NCBI GenBank assembly: GCA_016748015.1
Contig: JAAOMT010000436.1
Location: 1,002,033 to 1,066,032, forward strand
Origin: Geosiphon pyriformis
Lineage: Eukaryota; Glomeromycota; Glomeromycetes; Archaeosporales; Geosiphonaceae
Length of the DNA stretch: 64,000 nucleotides
Direction of reading: 5' to 3'
The position numbers and the translations under genes were made by a program. The notes under the pieces are model-generated. The model searched no databases and was not told the origin of the DNA. It saw nothing but the letters and a program-made list of their open reading frames with translations. Below, piece after piece: positions 10,048-21,483 of this stretch. Each line of letters starts with the position of its first letter. The first letter of the stretch is position 1.

Positions 10048-10065
10048 CCATGGGAGAACACCAAA
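10048..10065 (-). promoter_or_regulatory. Candidate primer-binding site of element 1
   Basis: On the minus strand the bases just inside the 5' LTR read TTTGGTGTTCTCCCATGG. TGG near the LTR edge could pair with a tRNA CCA end. The same TTTGGTG start follows the 5' LTR in elements 2 and 3. The matching tRNA was not identified. Confidence 0.45.
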
Positions 10066-11076
10066 TGTCACTAGAGGTTTTTGGTCTCTTTTCTTAAATG
10101 TTGTTGATGCCTGTTTGTTGTGAATTCATGTTTTTTGGATGTGGTTGAACCTCCAATAACTGAATTTATCTTCAAATTATCTTCTATAATTTGAACTGCT
10201 GGGCTTATAAGTGGAATAGCCAATTCCTTGCCAGTTACTTTATGTAGTTACATTGTAGTAAACGTCAACTCTTTCCCAGGAATTGCTCGTCTGAAAGCTT
10301 ACTAAAATGTGTAGTTACTTTGCTGTAAAAGTCAACTCTTCTACAGGAATCTCGTCTGTAGGCTACTCTAATGATTATAATAAGAAAAATAAAAGAAAAT
10401 AAAAGAAATGTAAAAGAAATAGAATTTTGTCAAGAGAAACGTTTTCTATCCAGGCCTGGAGTCACTAACAGTTTACTAAAATTGGTAGCTAATCAATTTT
10501 GAAATGTTAGTTGAGTTTTGGGGATTTTCCAAGTACAATAATTAAAGAATTTGGTTTTTCGAATTATTTAATATTTATTTCTTTTTGTGTGTATAGGAAT
10601 GGTTTTAAGAGATAAATCTAAAGTAAGATACATTTTTCAGAAGAGAAAAGCTCTTTTTTTATACAACTTGTTGTAGTACTAGTTTATGAACTTGCACTTT
10701 TTCTCTTTGCCTAAATTCCAGCAAACTAAAGATATATTTTGATAAACTACAAGTTATTTTGCTGAACTATTGATTAATTTGGGTGAACTATTCATAATTT
10801 CGGCAAATTTCTGTAAATTTCGGCAAATTTCTTATAAATTTCGGCAAATTTCTGTAAATTTCGGCGAATTTTTGAATGTTACAAAGTTCAGGGTATTGTG
10901 TAATTTGATCATCTTATTTTCTGTTATACTAATTAGATTATTTTAATTGAATTGTGATATGTGATAATTGATTAAATAATAAATAATAATTTGAAATGAT
11001 ATTAATATACTAATGAATTATAGGAATTATAAGGGTAATTTCATGCTAATTAATAGCTAAAATTCTACTGATAACA
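10066..11076 (-). repeat. Family A LTR (5' LTR of element 1)
   Basis: A 1,011-bp LTR, TGTCACTAG...CTACTGATAACA on the plus strand, collinear with 1,250-2,261. The terminal inverted repeat is degraded at two positions. The short CGGCAAATTT-type repeats recur at about 10,797-10,875. It abuts element 3 sequence directly at 11,077. Confidence 0.92.
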
Positions 11077-11250
11077 CTATATATAAGTTTTGAATATTTA
11101 AGTATTGTCCCAAGTGGAAATAACAAAAGTTTCTTGGAAATTTGTGTATTCACCACATTCAAGTTTTTTTAGTTACTTCTTGATATGTGGTGACACTTAT
11201 TGGCTTTTCTATTGTCCATTTTACTTTTAGAATTATTTTATCAACAATGT
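11077..11250 (-). mobile_element. Detached distal piece of element 3
   Basis: The minus strand encodes 'VDKIILKVKWTIEKP' and 'YQEVTKKT' and runs on through a non-coding part. It is collinear with 21,070-21,250 of element 2 (there 'IDKIIVKVKLAIKE', 'YQKLTKKT'). It continues what stops at 22,355 on the other side of element 2, so element 2 split it off. The rest of element 3 and its 3' LTR are absent beyond 11,077. Confidence 0.75.
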
Positions 11251-12120
11251 TGTTACTCATAGAAATATAGGGAATATATATTAGCATAGTTATTAACCAA
11301 TTAGGAGTAAATATAGTAAAATATAGAATTCCAGGATTTCTTTCAGGAATTGCAGGATTCCAAGAATTACAGGATTCCAAGAATTACAGGATTCTCACAA
11401 GAAATTGCAGGATTCCAGAATTCCAGGATTCCTCTCAAAAGAATTGCAGGATTTCAGGAATTCCAGAATTCCTATTGTGAAGAATTGAGAAATTGAGGAA
11501 TCTTAATTATGTATATATAGCAGTAGAATTAGAAGCTAAAAAGACAGATCTCTCAGTTTAGATTTCATCTAGACAACTTTCCAAACCACAAATAAATAAC
11601 TGTTTGTTATCTCAAATCTGCTGCCACTATTAACACTTCATGTTGATAGTAATTGATACTTAACTACACTGAAATAATAGCTCTTGATTATGGCTATTGA
11701 CAGAATACTAACTTGCAAATTGCCTTGGCTTATTTCTTTTTTTTTCTTTATTTTTTGCTTTAATTTTATTGTTGTTTACTAACTCTATTGAGGATTAACA
11801 CACAGGGTACTGACATCAAGATAAATGTGACTGGTAAAAGACCCAGAAATAAGGGTAGAACACTCGATTAAGGATAGCTTACCAGGAAGAATACTGGCCA
11901 TTAAGCTGAGAAAAAAATTGATGAAACTGCGGTTTTGGGAAGCTACAGATAAAACTATTACCATTGAATCTCTGTCTATTATACAAAAAACTCAACCAAA
12001 CTCTTTGAATACAAACCTGTCAGACACAAACTTTTAGATCACTATAAACTGCAACTAGATTTGAGCACCAAGTTATGAGTTTGTTATCTAATCCAACACC
12101 AAAAATAATCACCTGTAACA
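11251..12120 (+). repeat. Family B LTR (5' LTR of element 2)
   Basis: An 870-bp LTR, TGTTACTCATAG...CACCTGTAACA. The stretch 11,325-11,480 holds many imperfect copies of GAATTGCAGGATTC. Its partner is 21,484-22,354. Confidence 0.9.
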
Positions 12121-12140
12121 TTTGGTGCTCTCTGTGAGGT
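12121..12140 (+). promoter_or_regulatory. Candidate primer-binding site of element 2
   Basis: TTTGGTGCTCTCTGTGAGG follows the 5' LTR directly. Its start matches the equivalent sites of elements 1 and 3. Confidence 0.45.
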
Positions 12141-12149
12141 ATAATCTTA

Positions 12150-12371
12150 CAGAAAACCAATACCAACAACCCTATCCAAAAGTGGCAGAATCAGAAAACA
12201 TTAGAGCAAACCATCTAGAATTCGCAAAATCCTTATTTCAACATTACTGTCAATATTTGGGATTAACTCATAATCACATATCAGCAGAATCAGCTTTTAA
12301 TTTCTATGTCAACGAAAAGATTGCCTATCTGTTGAGAACATTGTTACCAGACGAAATTAGAGATATTATTT
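12150..12371 (+). pseudogene. Element 2 gag, 5' part
   Basis: Encodes 'ENIRANHLEFAKSLFQHY' and 'SAFNFYVNEKI', matching the start of gag in element 3 (30,191 downward: 'EIIRTNHLGFAKSLFQQY'). Element 3 has ATG where element 2 has GTG, so the start codon seems lost. The frame is cut at 12,371 by the inserted family A LTR and resumes at 13,322. Confidence 0.65.
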
Positions 12372-13321
12372 AGCATGAAATTATCTTATAATTTCTATCA
12401 TTAATTAGCATATATTATCATTTTTGATCACTTATTATATTAGCAAAAATGTCCGAAATTATCATTTAATTAATAACCCAAATTGTACACAACACCAATG
12501 TAACCTAATTGCGAAGATCAATCATGCAATACCCTGAACTATGTAACATTCAAAAAGTTTACCGAAATTTGTAGAAATTCGCCAAAATAATTGATAGTTC
12601 ACCGAAATATCTAATAGTTCGCCAAAATAACTTATAGTTTGCCGAAATGTATCTTTAGTTCAACGAAATTGTAGAAAATAGCAAAGTTCGAATTCATAGA
12701 ATAGTGTTACGACAAGTTGTATAAAAGAAGAGCTTCTCTCTTCGAGAAAATGTATCTTACCTTAGATTTATCTCTTAAAAACCATTCCTATACACACAAA
12801 AAGAAATAAATATTAAATAATTCGAAAAACCAAATTCTTTAATTATTGTACTTGGAAAATCCCCAAAACCCAACTAACATTTTGAAATTGATTAGCTACC
12901 AATTTTAGTAAACTGTTAGTGACTCCAGGCCTGGATAGAAAACGTTTCTCTTGACAAAATTCTATTTCTTTTACATTTCTTTTATTTTCTTTTATTTTTC
13001 TTATTATAATCATTAGAGTAGCCTACAGACGAGATTCCTGTAGAAGAGTTGACTTTCATAGCAAAGTAACTACACATTTTTTAGTGAGCTTCCAGACGAG
13101 CAATTCCTGGGAAAGAGTTGACGTTTACTACAACGTAACTACATAAAGCAACTGGTATGGAATTGGCCATTTCACTCATAAGCCCAGCAAGTTCAAATTA
13201 TAGGAGATAATTTGAAGATAAATTCAGTTACTGTAGGTTCAACCACATCCAGAAAATGTGAATTCACAACAAATAAGCATCAACAACATTTAAGAAAAAA
13301 GACCAAAAACCTCCAGTAACA
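12372..13321 (+). repeat. Solo family A LTR inserted in element 2 gag
   Basis: About 950 bp matching the reverse complement of the element 1 LTRs, ending ACCTCCAGTAACA at 13,321. It includes the CGCCAAAATAA/CCGAAAT repeat zone (12,555-12,665). The first ~30 bases of the LTR are missing or diverged. Gag coding lies on both sides, so it landed after element 2. No internal region is present, as expected after LTR-LTR recombination. Confidence 0.82.
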
Positions 13322-15385
13322 ACATCTATAAATATTGAATCAGCGAGAGAAACTTTTTACAATGAATTAATTCAAAACACCACTCTATCCACAAATCATA
13401 ATTTTGCATCCATCATCACTGAGATCAACAAAGAAATTGAACACCATATACAGCAAAGATACCCAATTACTTATGCAAATAAAGGCAAAGAAAAACTACA
13501 GATACCAGCAGTAACATCTCAAAAGATACAACCACCCACTTGGAAGAAAACTAGAGTTGAGTCCCCAAACAACTCATCCTACCACTATATCCTTAGAAGT
13601 GCCATCAATATATTATCAACAAATACATTTATATTAAACGTGACATCAGCATTTGGATGTTTCCCATTCCAAAGTAAACAAAGGAAAGAGAATCTATTAA
13701 GATCATACAACGAGTATTTTGAAGGATTTAAATCTTGATCACCAATATCATTAGGATTTTAATCACTGCCACCTCAACCAAATTTTGGAATTGCGAGTCC
13801 TTGGGAAATTACTGAATTGGAAGGAGAACAAGAAGTAAAAGAGGAAGAAAAATCTGAGGATCAAGAATTTATTTACCAAAACCCAATCCTAGAAAATCTA
13901 GAAATTGAAACCCAAAACTTTCAAACCCAGCCCAATTTAGACAATTCGGAAAATAACACTTTGAATATTTAAATCTCACCAAATCAGAACAATTCAAACC
14001 CTGAAGTAATTAATCAACACTTACTTCCAGTTATTGTTATCAATCAACCACCCATTGAACCAATTGGCCAGTCCATCCAACCACTGAACCAACAAAATCA
14101 ACAACTACCACCAGTACCGCCCCAACAACAACAACAACTTCTATCACCACAGCAACAACAAATGGCTTATGCACCTATCGCGAAACTCAACAAATTCAAT
14201 GGTGAAGAAAATGATGCCCAAGTCTGGTTAAATAATGTGGCCAAAGCCATTACAGCCAATAATTGGAATGATGCTAGAGTGATGCAAGTGATTCCTTATT
14301 TTTTCTAGGATACTGCTAATATATGGTATTAAAGTCTTGCTGTCAAACCCCAAAATTTTAATGGATTCAAAACTGAATTCTTGTGGTACTTTAGCAACAA
14401 TAATAGTATCAACAAATTAGCCAACACCTTTACAACTATCAAACAAGAAGATACAGAAGCAGTCACCACTTACTTGGGACGCTTTCATAGAAATCTATGC
14501 CAAATACAAGCCATCTAAGCTGACTATTTCACAGTGCCACAGATTTTAAATCAATTTATTAGAGGATTGTGCAGTAGCATCCTACAACGAGTACGTCCAA
14601 TACATCCAGTGGATCTTTCAACTGCAGTTACCTATGCCAGGGATTTTGAAGCAGCTAAACTAGAAGCTAATCACACTCAAGCTATGAATCTAGCAATGAA
14701 TGGATCATCTGAATTGGATTCCAAATTAAAGCAATTCAGTGATTCAATTAATCAAAAATTAAAGAGATACTTAGCTAACAATCGCACAATTTATCAAACC
14801 TCTCAATGGTGTAACAATCAGGGAAACGCGAATCATTTCCAAAATCAGTCACATCTATCGTTGTCATCCAATCAGTTATGGCAGCCAGAGATGCACATCT
14901 GCCACAACTGTGGTAAACAAGGGCACATCAGAGCCAATTGCCATACTTATAGCAATCCACAATTAGGAAATCAATATAGAAACCCTGATCGCTGGTTTCA
15001 GACTCCGAACCATCACCCGAATCAAGACCAATACCAACTCACTTATCTGCCTATGACACACCAACCAATTTATCAACCGCCAGTTTATCAAACTCCAGTT
15101 TATCAATCACAGCCACAAGTAATTTATCAGGCGCAGCCACAAGTAATATATCAACCACAGCCACCAGCAATCTATCAAACACCCACTATTTAAACACTAC
15201 CAATAAACTCAGCTCAAATGACATTAGGGAACCCAAAATTGAGAATCACCCAAAACTGGAAATCAGTGATGGTTGTACATCAACTGATCCCCAGCTCTTC
15301 TTACCAATAATCAAGATTTTGTCAGTGGAATTCGGGCACCAGTCCCACCCAAAACCCGAATTCCCAACACTATTTAAGCCTTCTG
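13322..15385 (+). pseudogene. Element 2 gag, main part with CCHC knuckle
   Basis: Gag resumes with 'RETFYNEL' and continues to a capsid-like region ('KFNGEENDAQVWLNNVAKAI', 'TYLGRFHRNL') and the knuckle 'CHNCGKQGHIRANC' near 14,914-14,955. A Gln/Tyr/Pro repeat tail ('VIYQ..PQ' units) follows at 15,060-15,190. Stops at about 14,307 (TAG), 14,331 (TAA) and 15,193 (TAA) fall where Gln is expected. The longest open stretch is 14,534-15,193. Confidence 0.75.
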
Positions 15386-15886
15386 GTGACTCCAGAAGAC
15401 GCCACATCCAGCAATCTGGGAATAGAACAACAACAATCACCTACCAATAATATTCCACCTGCTACAATCACTGAAAATGAATCTTTGGATGCCATCTTTC
15501 CATTCGAACTCGAAGAACTGTCAAAAGTGCCATTATTCAATAGAGTTGTACTTGAAAAGAAACTGATCATTGCCATGTATACTGATGTCAAGATTGATGA
15601 CCACTCTATCAAATTAATCCTGAACAGTGGTTTAGCAGACAGCATCATCACATGACAACTTATGGATCAATTAGATCACCGAGTTGATTGTGCTGCCAGC
15701 ACCAAAATTATCACTACTAATGGAGCCATCAAAACTCCAATTGGTAAAATTGATAACTTTCCAATTGAAGTCAATGGCATTATAGTACCCATCAAAGTTC
15801 TGGTAATAGAAGCCACCCAATACCAAGCTTTAATTGGTAATGACTGGCTATCCAAAACCAACACCATACTTGATTGGACAACTTAA
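15386..15886 (+). pseudogene. Element 2 protease
   Basis: Aligns with the element 1 protease. The active-site Asp is lost: 'LILNSGLADSIIT' where element 1 has 'LILDSG'. A TGA at 15,653 splits it (element 3 has Arg). 'YQALIGNDWLSK' near 15,825 ends the domain. Confidence 0.75.
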
Positions 15887-16270
15887 GAACTAGTACTCAG
15901 CCAGAATGGTCAACACACGTGAGTATCAGCAATGTATGGTCACTTCAAAGCTACCAATACCACAGCACCACTAATTGACTTCGAAGAAAAAAAACCAAAA
16001 TCTACTTGGGAAGCATATCAAGTCTTATGGGCCAATGAAGAACACAACAAACTGCCACCAATACTCTCATGGGACAACAATGGCAAAGGAAAACAGAAGA
16101 GAACAGAACCTACCTGGAACGCAGACCAAGCCTAGGACACTGACCACGACTTAGAAGAATCACCCAGCTGGGAATAAGATAAGAAAGAAAAAGGGAAAGG
16201 AAAAGCAAAGGAAGAAGAGCCACTACCAACTGTCAGTTACATTCCTTATACATATATACCACCACAATTA

Positions 16271-17690
16271 TTGAGCTATCACCAACCAAAGCTCATATGC
16301 GTCGATTGCAACAAAAAATTGTCATCAATAGGCACATGCTATGGCAATGACAAGAAATACCAGATGGCAACTAAGTTCTATTGCCATGCATGCCTTATCA
16401 AATACTTTGGAAGACCAAAACAAGTGAGAAAATGGGATAATACACCATGTTTAGCTTGTGGGAAAACTCTTCTCGATGAAGGAATGTGAAACAACATTCC
16501 TGGGAGAGAAGGAACATGCAATAAAACCTGTTAGTATACAATACTAATTAATGATTGGGTATGCAAAAAAACACCAATCGACAACACCTGGAAATGAATG
16601 TTACAACAATTGGAAAAATATCCACATGACGAACATGAACTCTGGAGAATGGCGAGTGTGAAAGTAAAAAGTACGACAACCAGTGAACTACTAGAAATCA
16701 AAAACAACTCCCTATCTCTGCCTGAACTGAAATACGTCCTAATGTTCGATGTATTTGGCAACATTGAGGATGATCTGGAAAAATTCCACAAGCACTATCA
16801 ATGGTTGGCACTTACTCGAGAAAAACAAAAACAATGGTTGGAAGATATAAACACTCGACTATGTGACCACTGTTTGATTTCATGTGACTTTCAATTCTGT
16901 AATAAGTGTAACTTCATCTATAATTCACCACCATGCATGATCTACACAATCCCTAAAGAGGAAAAACCAATTAGCAGCTGTGCATCAAAATCGGAATCAC
17001 CATTTGATCCCGATTCAAACTCCAACAATGACGATGACAAAAACACTGGTTCTAGCTCTGTTCAATATAGCAAGAACAATGACAATGATTCCAACTCAGA
17101 TTTAAACCCTGATCTAAACTATAAACAATATATTGCACTTTCTGATCTCACCAAGAAACAGGAACTTAAATGGTTCAGCGATAATAATGAAGGTATTATG
17201 CCAGAACGTACACATGATACCAATGCTGGGTTTGATCTGAAGTATCCAGAAAAAGATGCCATCCAATTGGAACCACATTTACGCACCTGCATTGATTTGA
17301 AGATAGTACTGGAAATTCCGGCAACAATAATGGTTCAATTAGCATCTAGGAGTAGTCTAGTGAAAAGAGGAATAAATATCAAAGGAGGAATAATTGACAT
17401 GGAATATGTAAAAAATATTATCGTCATGCTACAAAATGACTTAGAAAAAGCCTATATCATAGAGCCAAATAAAAAGATAACACAAGCAATCTTCTTGCTT
17501 TTGGTTAAAGTGGCTCAATTAGTGTCAGTAGGAAACAGAAAAGAATTAGGAATAACAGCAAGAGGGATATAGGGATTTAGATCCACAGGTAGAATAGATG
17601 TATCAGTTAATATGGTGAAGGAAAAAATTATTGGCCAAGAAGAAATTATTTTAACTGGTCAAACAATTTCTATTCTACTATATAGCTGAT
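16271..17690 (+). pseudogene. Element 2 Cys-rich region and dUTPase
   Basis: Cysteine pairs as in element 1 ('CVDCNKKL', 'CHAC', 'CLACGKTL', then 'CDHCLISCDFQFCNKC') are followed by an acidic linker and a dUTPase-like domain. Motifs are 'NAGFDLKYP', 'ASRSSLVKRGI', 'GGIIDMEY' and 'ITQAIFLLL'. The fifth motif has a TAG in it ('ARGI*GFRSTG' near 17,570). Stops at about 16,487, 16,532 and 16,595 split the Cys-rich part. The enzyme is not expected to work. Confidence 0.75.
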
Positions 17691-17692
17691 AC

Positions 17693-18950
17693 ATGTTAGC
17701 AATAGAAAAGAGAGAAAAGAAGCAAGAACAGATTTTTGAAGCAGAAGCAATCCTTTGTGAATCAGAAGAAATTGGATTTATCAATCTATACATACTAGCC
17801 AAGAGCCATAACCATATCAAAATTCCCATTTACAACAACACCAGAAATGTTGTAGAGATACTAGAAGGAACCATTCTCAAATATTTAACCATGAAAATTG
17901 AAGATCAAGTACTAAGCAGCATTCCAGATTTTCCACAGCTTTGTGGATATGTGGACATTATATCACAAACCATCTACAGACGAAACGAATATTATCTGTT
18001 ACAGCCAGAACAATTGGAACAGATAAACATGAGAAATTTAGACCCACTTCAACAAATGCAACTAAAAATGTTATTCAATAATTTCAATAACATCTTCATC
18101 AGTGAAAACAAATTTGGCAGAACTGATATTATCTAGCATCAGATCAAGACTGGAGATACAATGTCAATCAAACAGTGAGCATATAGGGTACCACCAGCCA
18201 GCCATGAAATCATCCATTAAGAGATCAACCGAATGCTTAACAATGGGTTAATTCAGTCATCAATAAGCCTATGGTTGTTACCAGTAGTACTTGTCCATAA
18301 GAAGAATGGAAAAATCCGATTTTGTGTAGACTACAGGAAACTCAATGGTGTAACTTGTGGAGACAGCTATTTAACTTCACAGATACAAGAACTATTTGAT
18401 GCTTTTGGTGGAAACAAATAGTTCTTAATGTTAGATTTAGATAGTGGTTACTGGCAAGTAGCCATAGATTCAGCCGACAAAGAAAAAATGGTGTTCACTA
18501 CAAGAGAAGAAAACTTTGAGTTTGAAGTTATGCCATTCAGCTTAACCAATGCTCCAGCTATATTCCAATGGTTAATGGAAATTGTGTACACCAGCTTATT
18601 GTGGAAATCAGTAGTTGTCTACTTGGATAATACTAATGTGTTCTCAAAAACATTCAATGATCATCTACATTATCTCCAACAAGTGTTCGAAAGACTATGA
18701 TAAGCAAGATTAAAATTAAATGCAACAAAGTGTTTTTTTGGCAAAACAGAACTAAAATTTTTGGAACACATAGTTAGCAAAGACGGCATAAAAACAGATC
18801 TGGAGAAAATAGAGATAGTAAAGAACTTTCCAATACCAACCAACATAACCGAGCTGAAATCATTCTTGGGATTCATGAACTATTATAGACACTTCATAAA
18901 GAACTTTTCAAAGATAGCACAACCACTCAATGATCTTTAAACCAAAAATG
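17693..18950 (+). pseudogene. Element 2 reverse transcriptase
   Basis: RT motifs: 'RFCVDYRKLNGVT', 'LDLDSGYWQVAID', 'VMPFSLTNAPAIFQ', then 'VVYLDNTNVFSK' where the catalytic YLDD should be, so the second Asp is Asn. Stops lie near 18,135, 18,177, 18,420 and 18,700. The thumb part reads 'LEHIVSKDGIKTD' and 'FLGFMNYYRHFI'. Confidence 0.8.
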
Positions 18951-19440
18951 CAAAGTATGAATGGATTGAAACCCAGCAAGAAGCATTTGATATCTTAAGA
19001 AGAAAGCTTATTCAAGCTCCAGTATTAATCTATCCAGATCATAGTAAACCATTCATTATTACTATTGATGTATCAGGTCAAGCATTGGAAGCAGTACTAT
19101 CTCAGAGAGGATTGGATGGAAGAGAACATCCAGTTACATATGCCAGCTGAGATTTGACTCCAGCCAAAAAGAACTATGGAACACCAGAATTAGAACATCT
19201 AGCAATCTATTGGGCAGTTATGAAATGGAAAGAATACTTGAGCCAAAAGTTTGAGGTGTACACAGATCACAAAGGATTGACATCACTCCAAAAACAAGAA
19301 TTTGGAGATGGAAGACAGTCAAGATAGAAAATGGCACTTTTGCCATATACTTATACCATACATTATAAAAAGAGAAAAGACAATGGAAATACTGACAGTT
19401 TGTCACAAATGAGACAAATCTAAAAACATTTCAACTCAAA
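18951..19440 (+). pseudogene. Element 2 RNase H
   Basis: 'ITIDVSGQALEAVLSQ', 'TPELEHLAIYWAVMKWK' and 'VYTDHKGLTSLQKQ' follow the Ty3/gypsy RNase H pattern and keep the three acidic positions. Stops lie at about 18,940, 19,150 and 19,324. The reading frame changes just after it, within an inserted A-rich stretch near 19,445-19,485. Confidence 0.72.
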
Positions 19441-19484
19441 AATATAATAAAACCAAAACAATACTCATGAAAATATAACAAAAG

Positions 19485-20860
19485 ATGAACACACAAAAAT
19501 ATCAACAATTTCAACATTATATAGATACTCAACAGTTTAAGAAGAAATTATCTCAATCAGAACAAAAGAGGATCAAACAACAATCCAAATATTTTATTAC
19601 TTACCAAAATATACTTTATTGGAAAAATAGAAAAGATGCAGATTAATCAACCAAAGTAATTACAGAACCAAAAAAAGAGACAATACTATTTAACATGCAC
19701 TCAGATTCAACTGCAGGACATTTTCATAAAGAAGCAATCATGGAAAGAACCAGAAAGAGATACTATTGGCCATCAATGTATCCAGATATCATCCAATATG
19801 TGCAAAATTGTGATGCTTGTCAAAGAAGAGAAAGAACAAGACCCAGCAAACTATTGAAACCAATCAAAGTGGGACAACCATTTGACCACATTGGAATCAA
19901 TTTAGTCGGACTATTAACAATTACCAGTAGAGACAACAGATATATTGCAGTAGCCATGAACTATCTTACTAAATGGCCAGAAGCCAAAGCAATTCAAAGA
20001 GTGGATGCAAAATCTATTGCCAAATTCGTCCATTAAGATTTGATTTGTCGACATGGATGTCCAAAAAAACTATTATCAGACCAAGAAACCCATTTTGTGA
20101 ATAGAATATTAGCAGAACTAAACCAAAGATTCGGAATTAAGAGACCACTATTATCACTATACTATTCACAAACCAATGGATTAGTTGAAAGATTTAATAA
20201 AACATTGTGTGAAGCAATAGCAAAACTCAGCCAAGAAAACCAGAATGAATGGAATTTGTTCATACCATCAGTATTATTTGCTTATCAGACAATGAAGCAA
20301 GACACCACACAAGCAATACCATTTGAATTGATATATAGTAGAACAGCAACATTACCAGTTGAGATAGAAATTAACACATATCCAACTGAACCAATAACAG
20401 AAGAGAATTTCCAAGAAACATTGTTAAGAAGAACATATAACTTAATAGAAACATTGGAAAACAAACAAAGAAGAGCAGCTGATAACATACAAAAGTCACA
20501 AGAGAAACAGAAAAAAAAACATGATAATTAACTACCAGACAAACCAGTTGAATTTAAGATTGAAGACAAAGTACTTTTACATCATACCAAAGTAGAAAAA
20601 CAATGGAGTGGAAAATTCAACTCCAAATAGAATGAACCATTTTACATAAAAGAAATTCTAGGGAATGGAGCTTACAAATTAAGACTAGATAAAATCTTAA
20701 CCAAAGCAGCACATGAAGATTGATTGAAACCATACCACAACATCATACCACCATCTATTAGTAATATTCCACAATTAGAAGTACAGAAGATACTAGTCCA
20801 ACCAAAGAAGATTCCACAAGATCTGGAACCAATCATCATCATTGACAACAACACATTAAA
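19485..20860 (+). pseudogene. Element 2 integrase
   Basis: An HHCC region ('MHSDSTAGHF', 'CDACQRR') is followed by the core with 'GINLVGLL' (first catalytic Asp changed to Asn), 'LLSDQETHF' and 'NGLVERFNKT'. A TAA at 20,037 and another at 20,529 interrupt it. The GPY/F-like end is recognisable ('NEPFYIKEILGNGAYKLRL') and is followed by 'QDLEPIIIID', shared with element 1. Confidence 0.78.
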
Positions 20861-21470
20861 TTAATTCATCAAAAGAATATATAAAGACATGGTAGATGTG
20901 ACAAGAAATATCAGAAAAATGAAAATCACAGACAACATCTATTCATTAGCACAACAACTCTTTCAATTGATTCAACACCAAGAGATAGAAATTACAATTA
21001 ATCAACAAACCATCCAATATCAAGACACTAGAAAGACATTGCCACATAAAACACAGAAGAAAACAGAAAATACCATTGACAAAATCATTGTGAAAGTAAA
21101 ATTAGCAATAAAAGAGTTAACAAAAGAGTCACTATACCAAAAGTTGACTAAAAAAACTTGGAATTAGTAGATACAACAATTTCCAAGAAACTATTGTTAT
21201 TTTTACTTGGGACAACACGTGAATATCCAGAATCTATATACAGATAAAACAAAGTGATTATTTGACACAAGAATATTACAACAATTAGAACATTTTGTAG
21301 AAAAGAACAACTTATCCACACAGGCCCAAGCCATATATTGAATACACACCAATGCTCAATTTGAAAAATTACAGACTCAAATAACACAAGTAATTCTCAA
21401 AAATGAAATTCAGGAAATACTTCAAGAAGAGAAATTAACAGAGTTAGATTTTGACAGAGCTCAATATTAA
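20861..21470 (+). pseudogene. Element 2 C-terminal extension, unknown function
   Basis: The open part is 20,889-21,167, with 'IEITINQQTIQYQDTR' and 'IDKIIVKVKLAIKE', homologous to the 2,362-2,949 segment of element 1 and the 22,355+ segment of element 3. A degraded remainder runs to the polypurine tract. The function is not recognised. Confidence 0.55.
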
Positions 21471-21483
21471 AAGGAGGAAATAA
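21470..21483 (+). promoter_or_regulatory. Polypurine tract of element 2
   Basis: AAAAGGAGGAAATAA directly precedes the 3' LTR. Confidence 0.72.

Larger units (their letters stand above)
1250..11076 (-). mobile_element. Element 1: Ty3/gypsy-type LTR retrotransposon, family A, with dUTPase
   Basis: A 9.8-kb element on the minus strand, bounded by two LTRs (1,250-2,261 and 10,066-11,076). The coding region is in one reading frame from an ATG at 10,020 to about 2,362. The order is Gag, protease, Cys-rich region, dUTPase, RT, RNase H, integrase and a C-terminal extension. About ten in-frame stops interrupt it, most at positions where the homologous elements have Gln, Arg or Trp. An N-run at 5,314-5,436 removes the RT core. 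Integrase before the C-terminal extension and RT before integrase fit Ty3/gypsy (Metaviridae) order. A GPY/F-like module is present at the integrase end and no chromodomain was recognised. The flanks do not show a matching target duplication. Confidence 0.88.
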
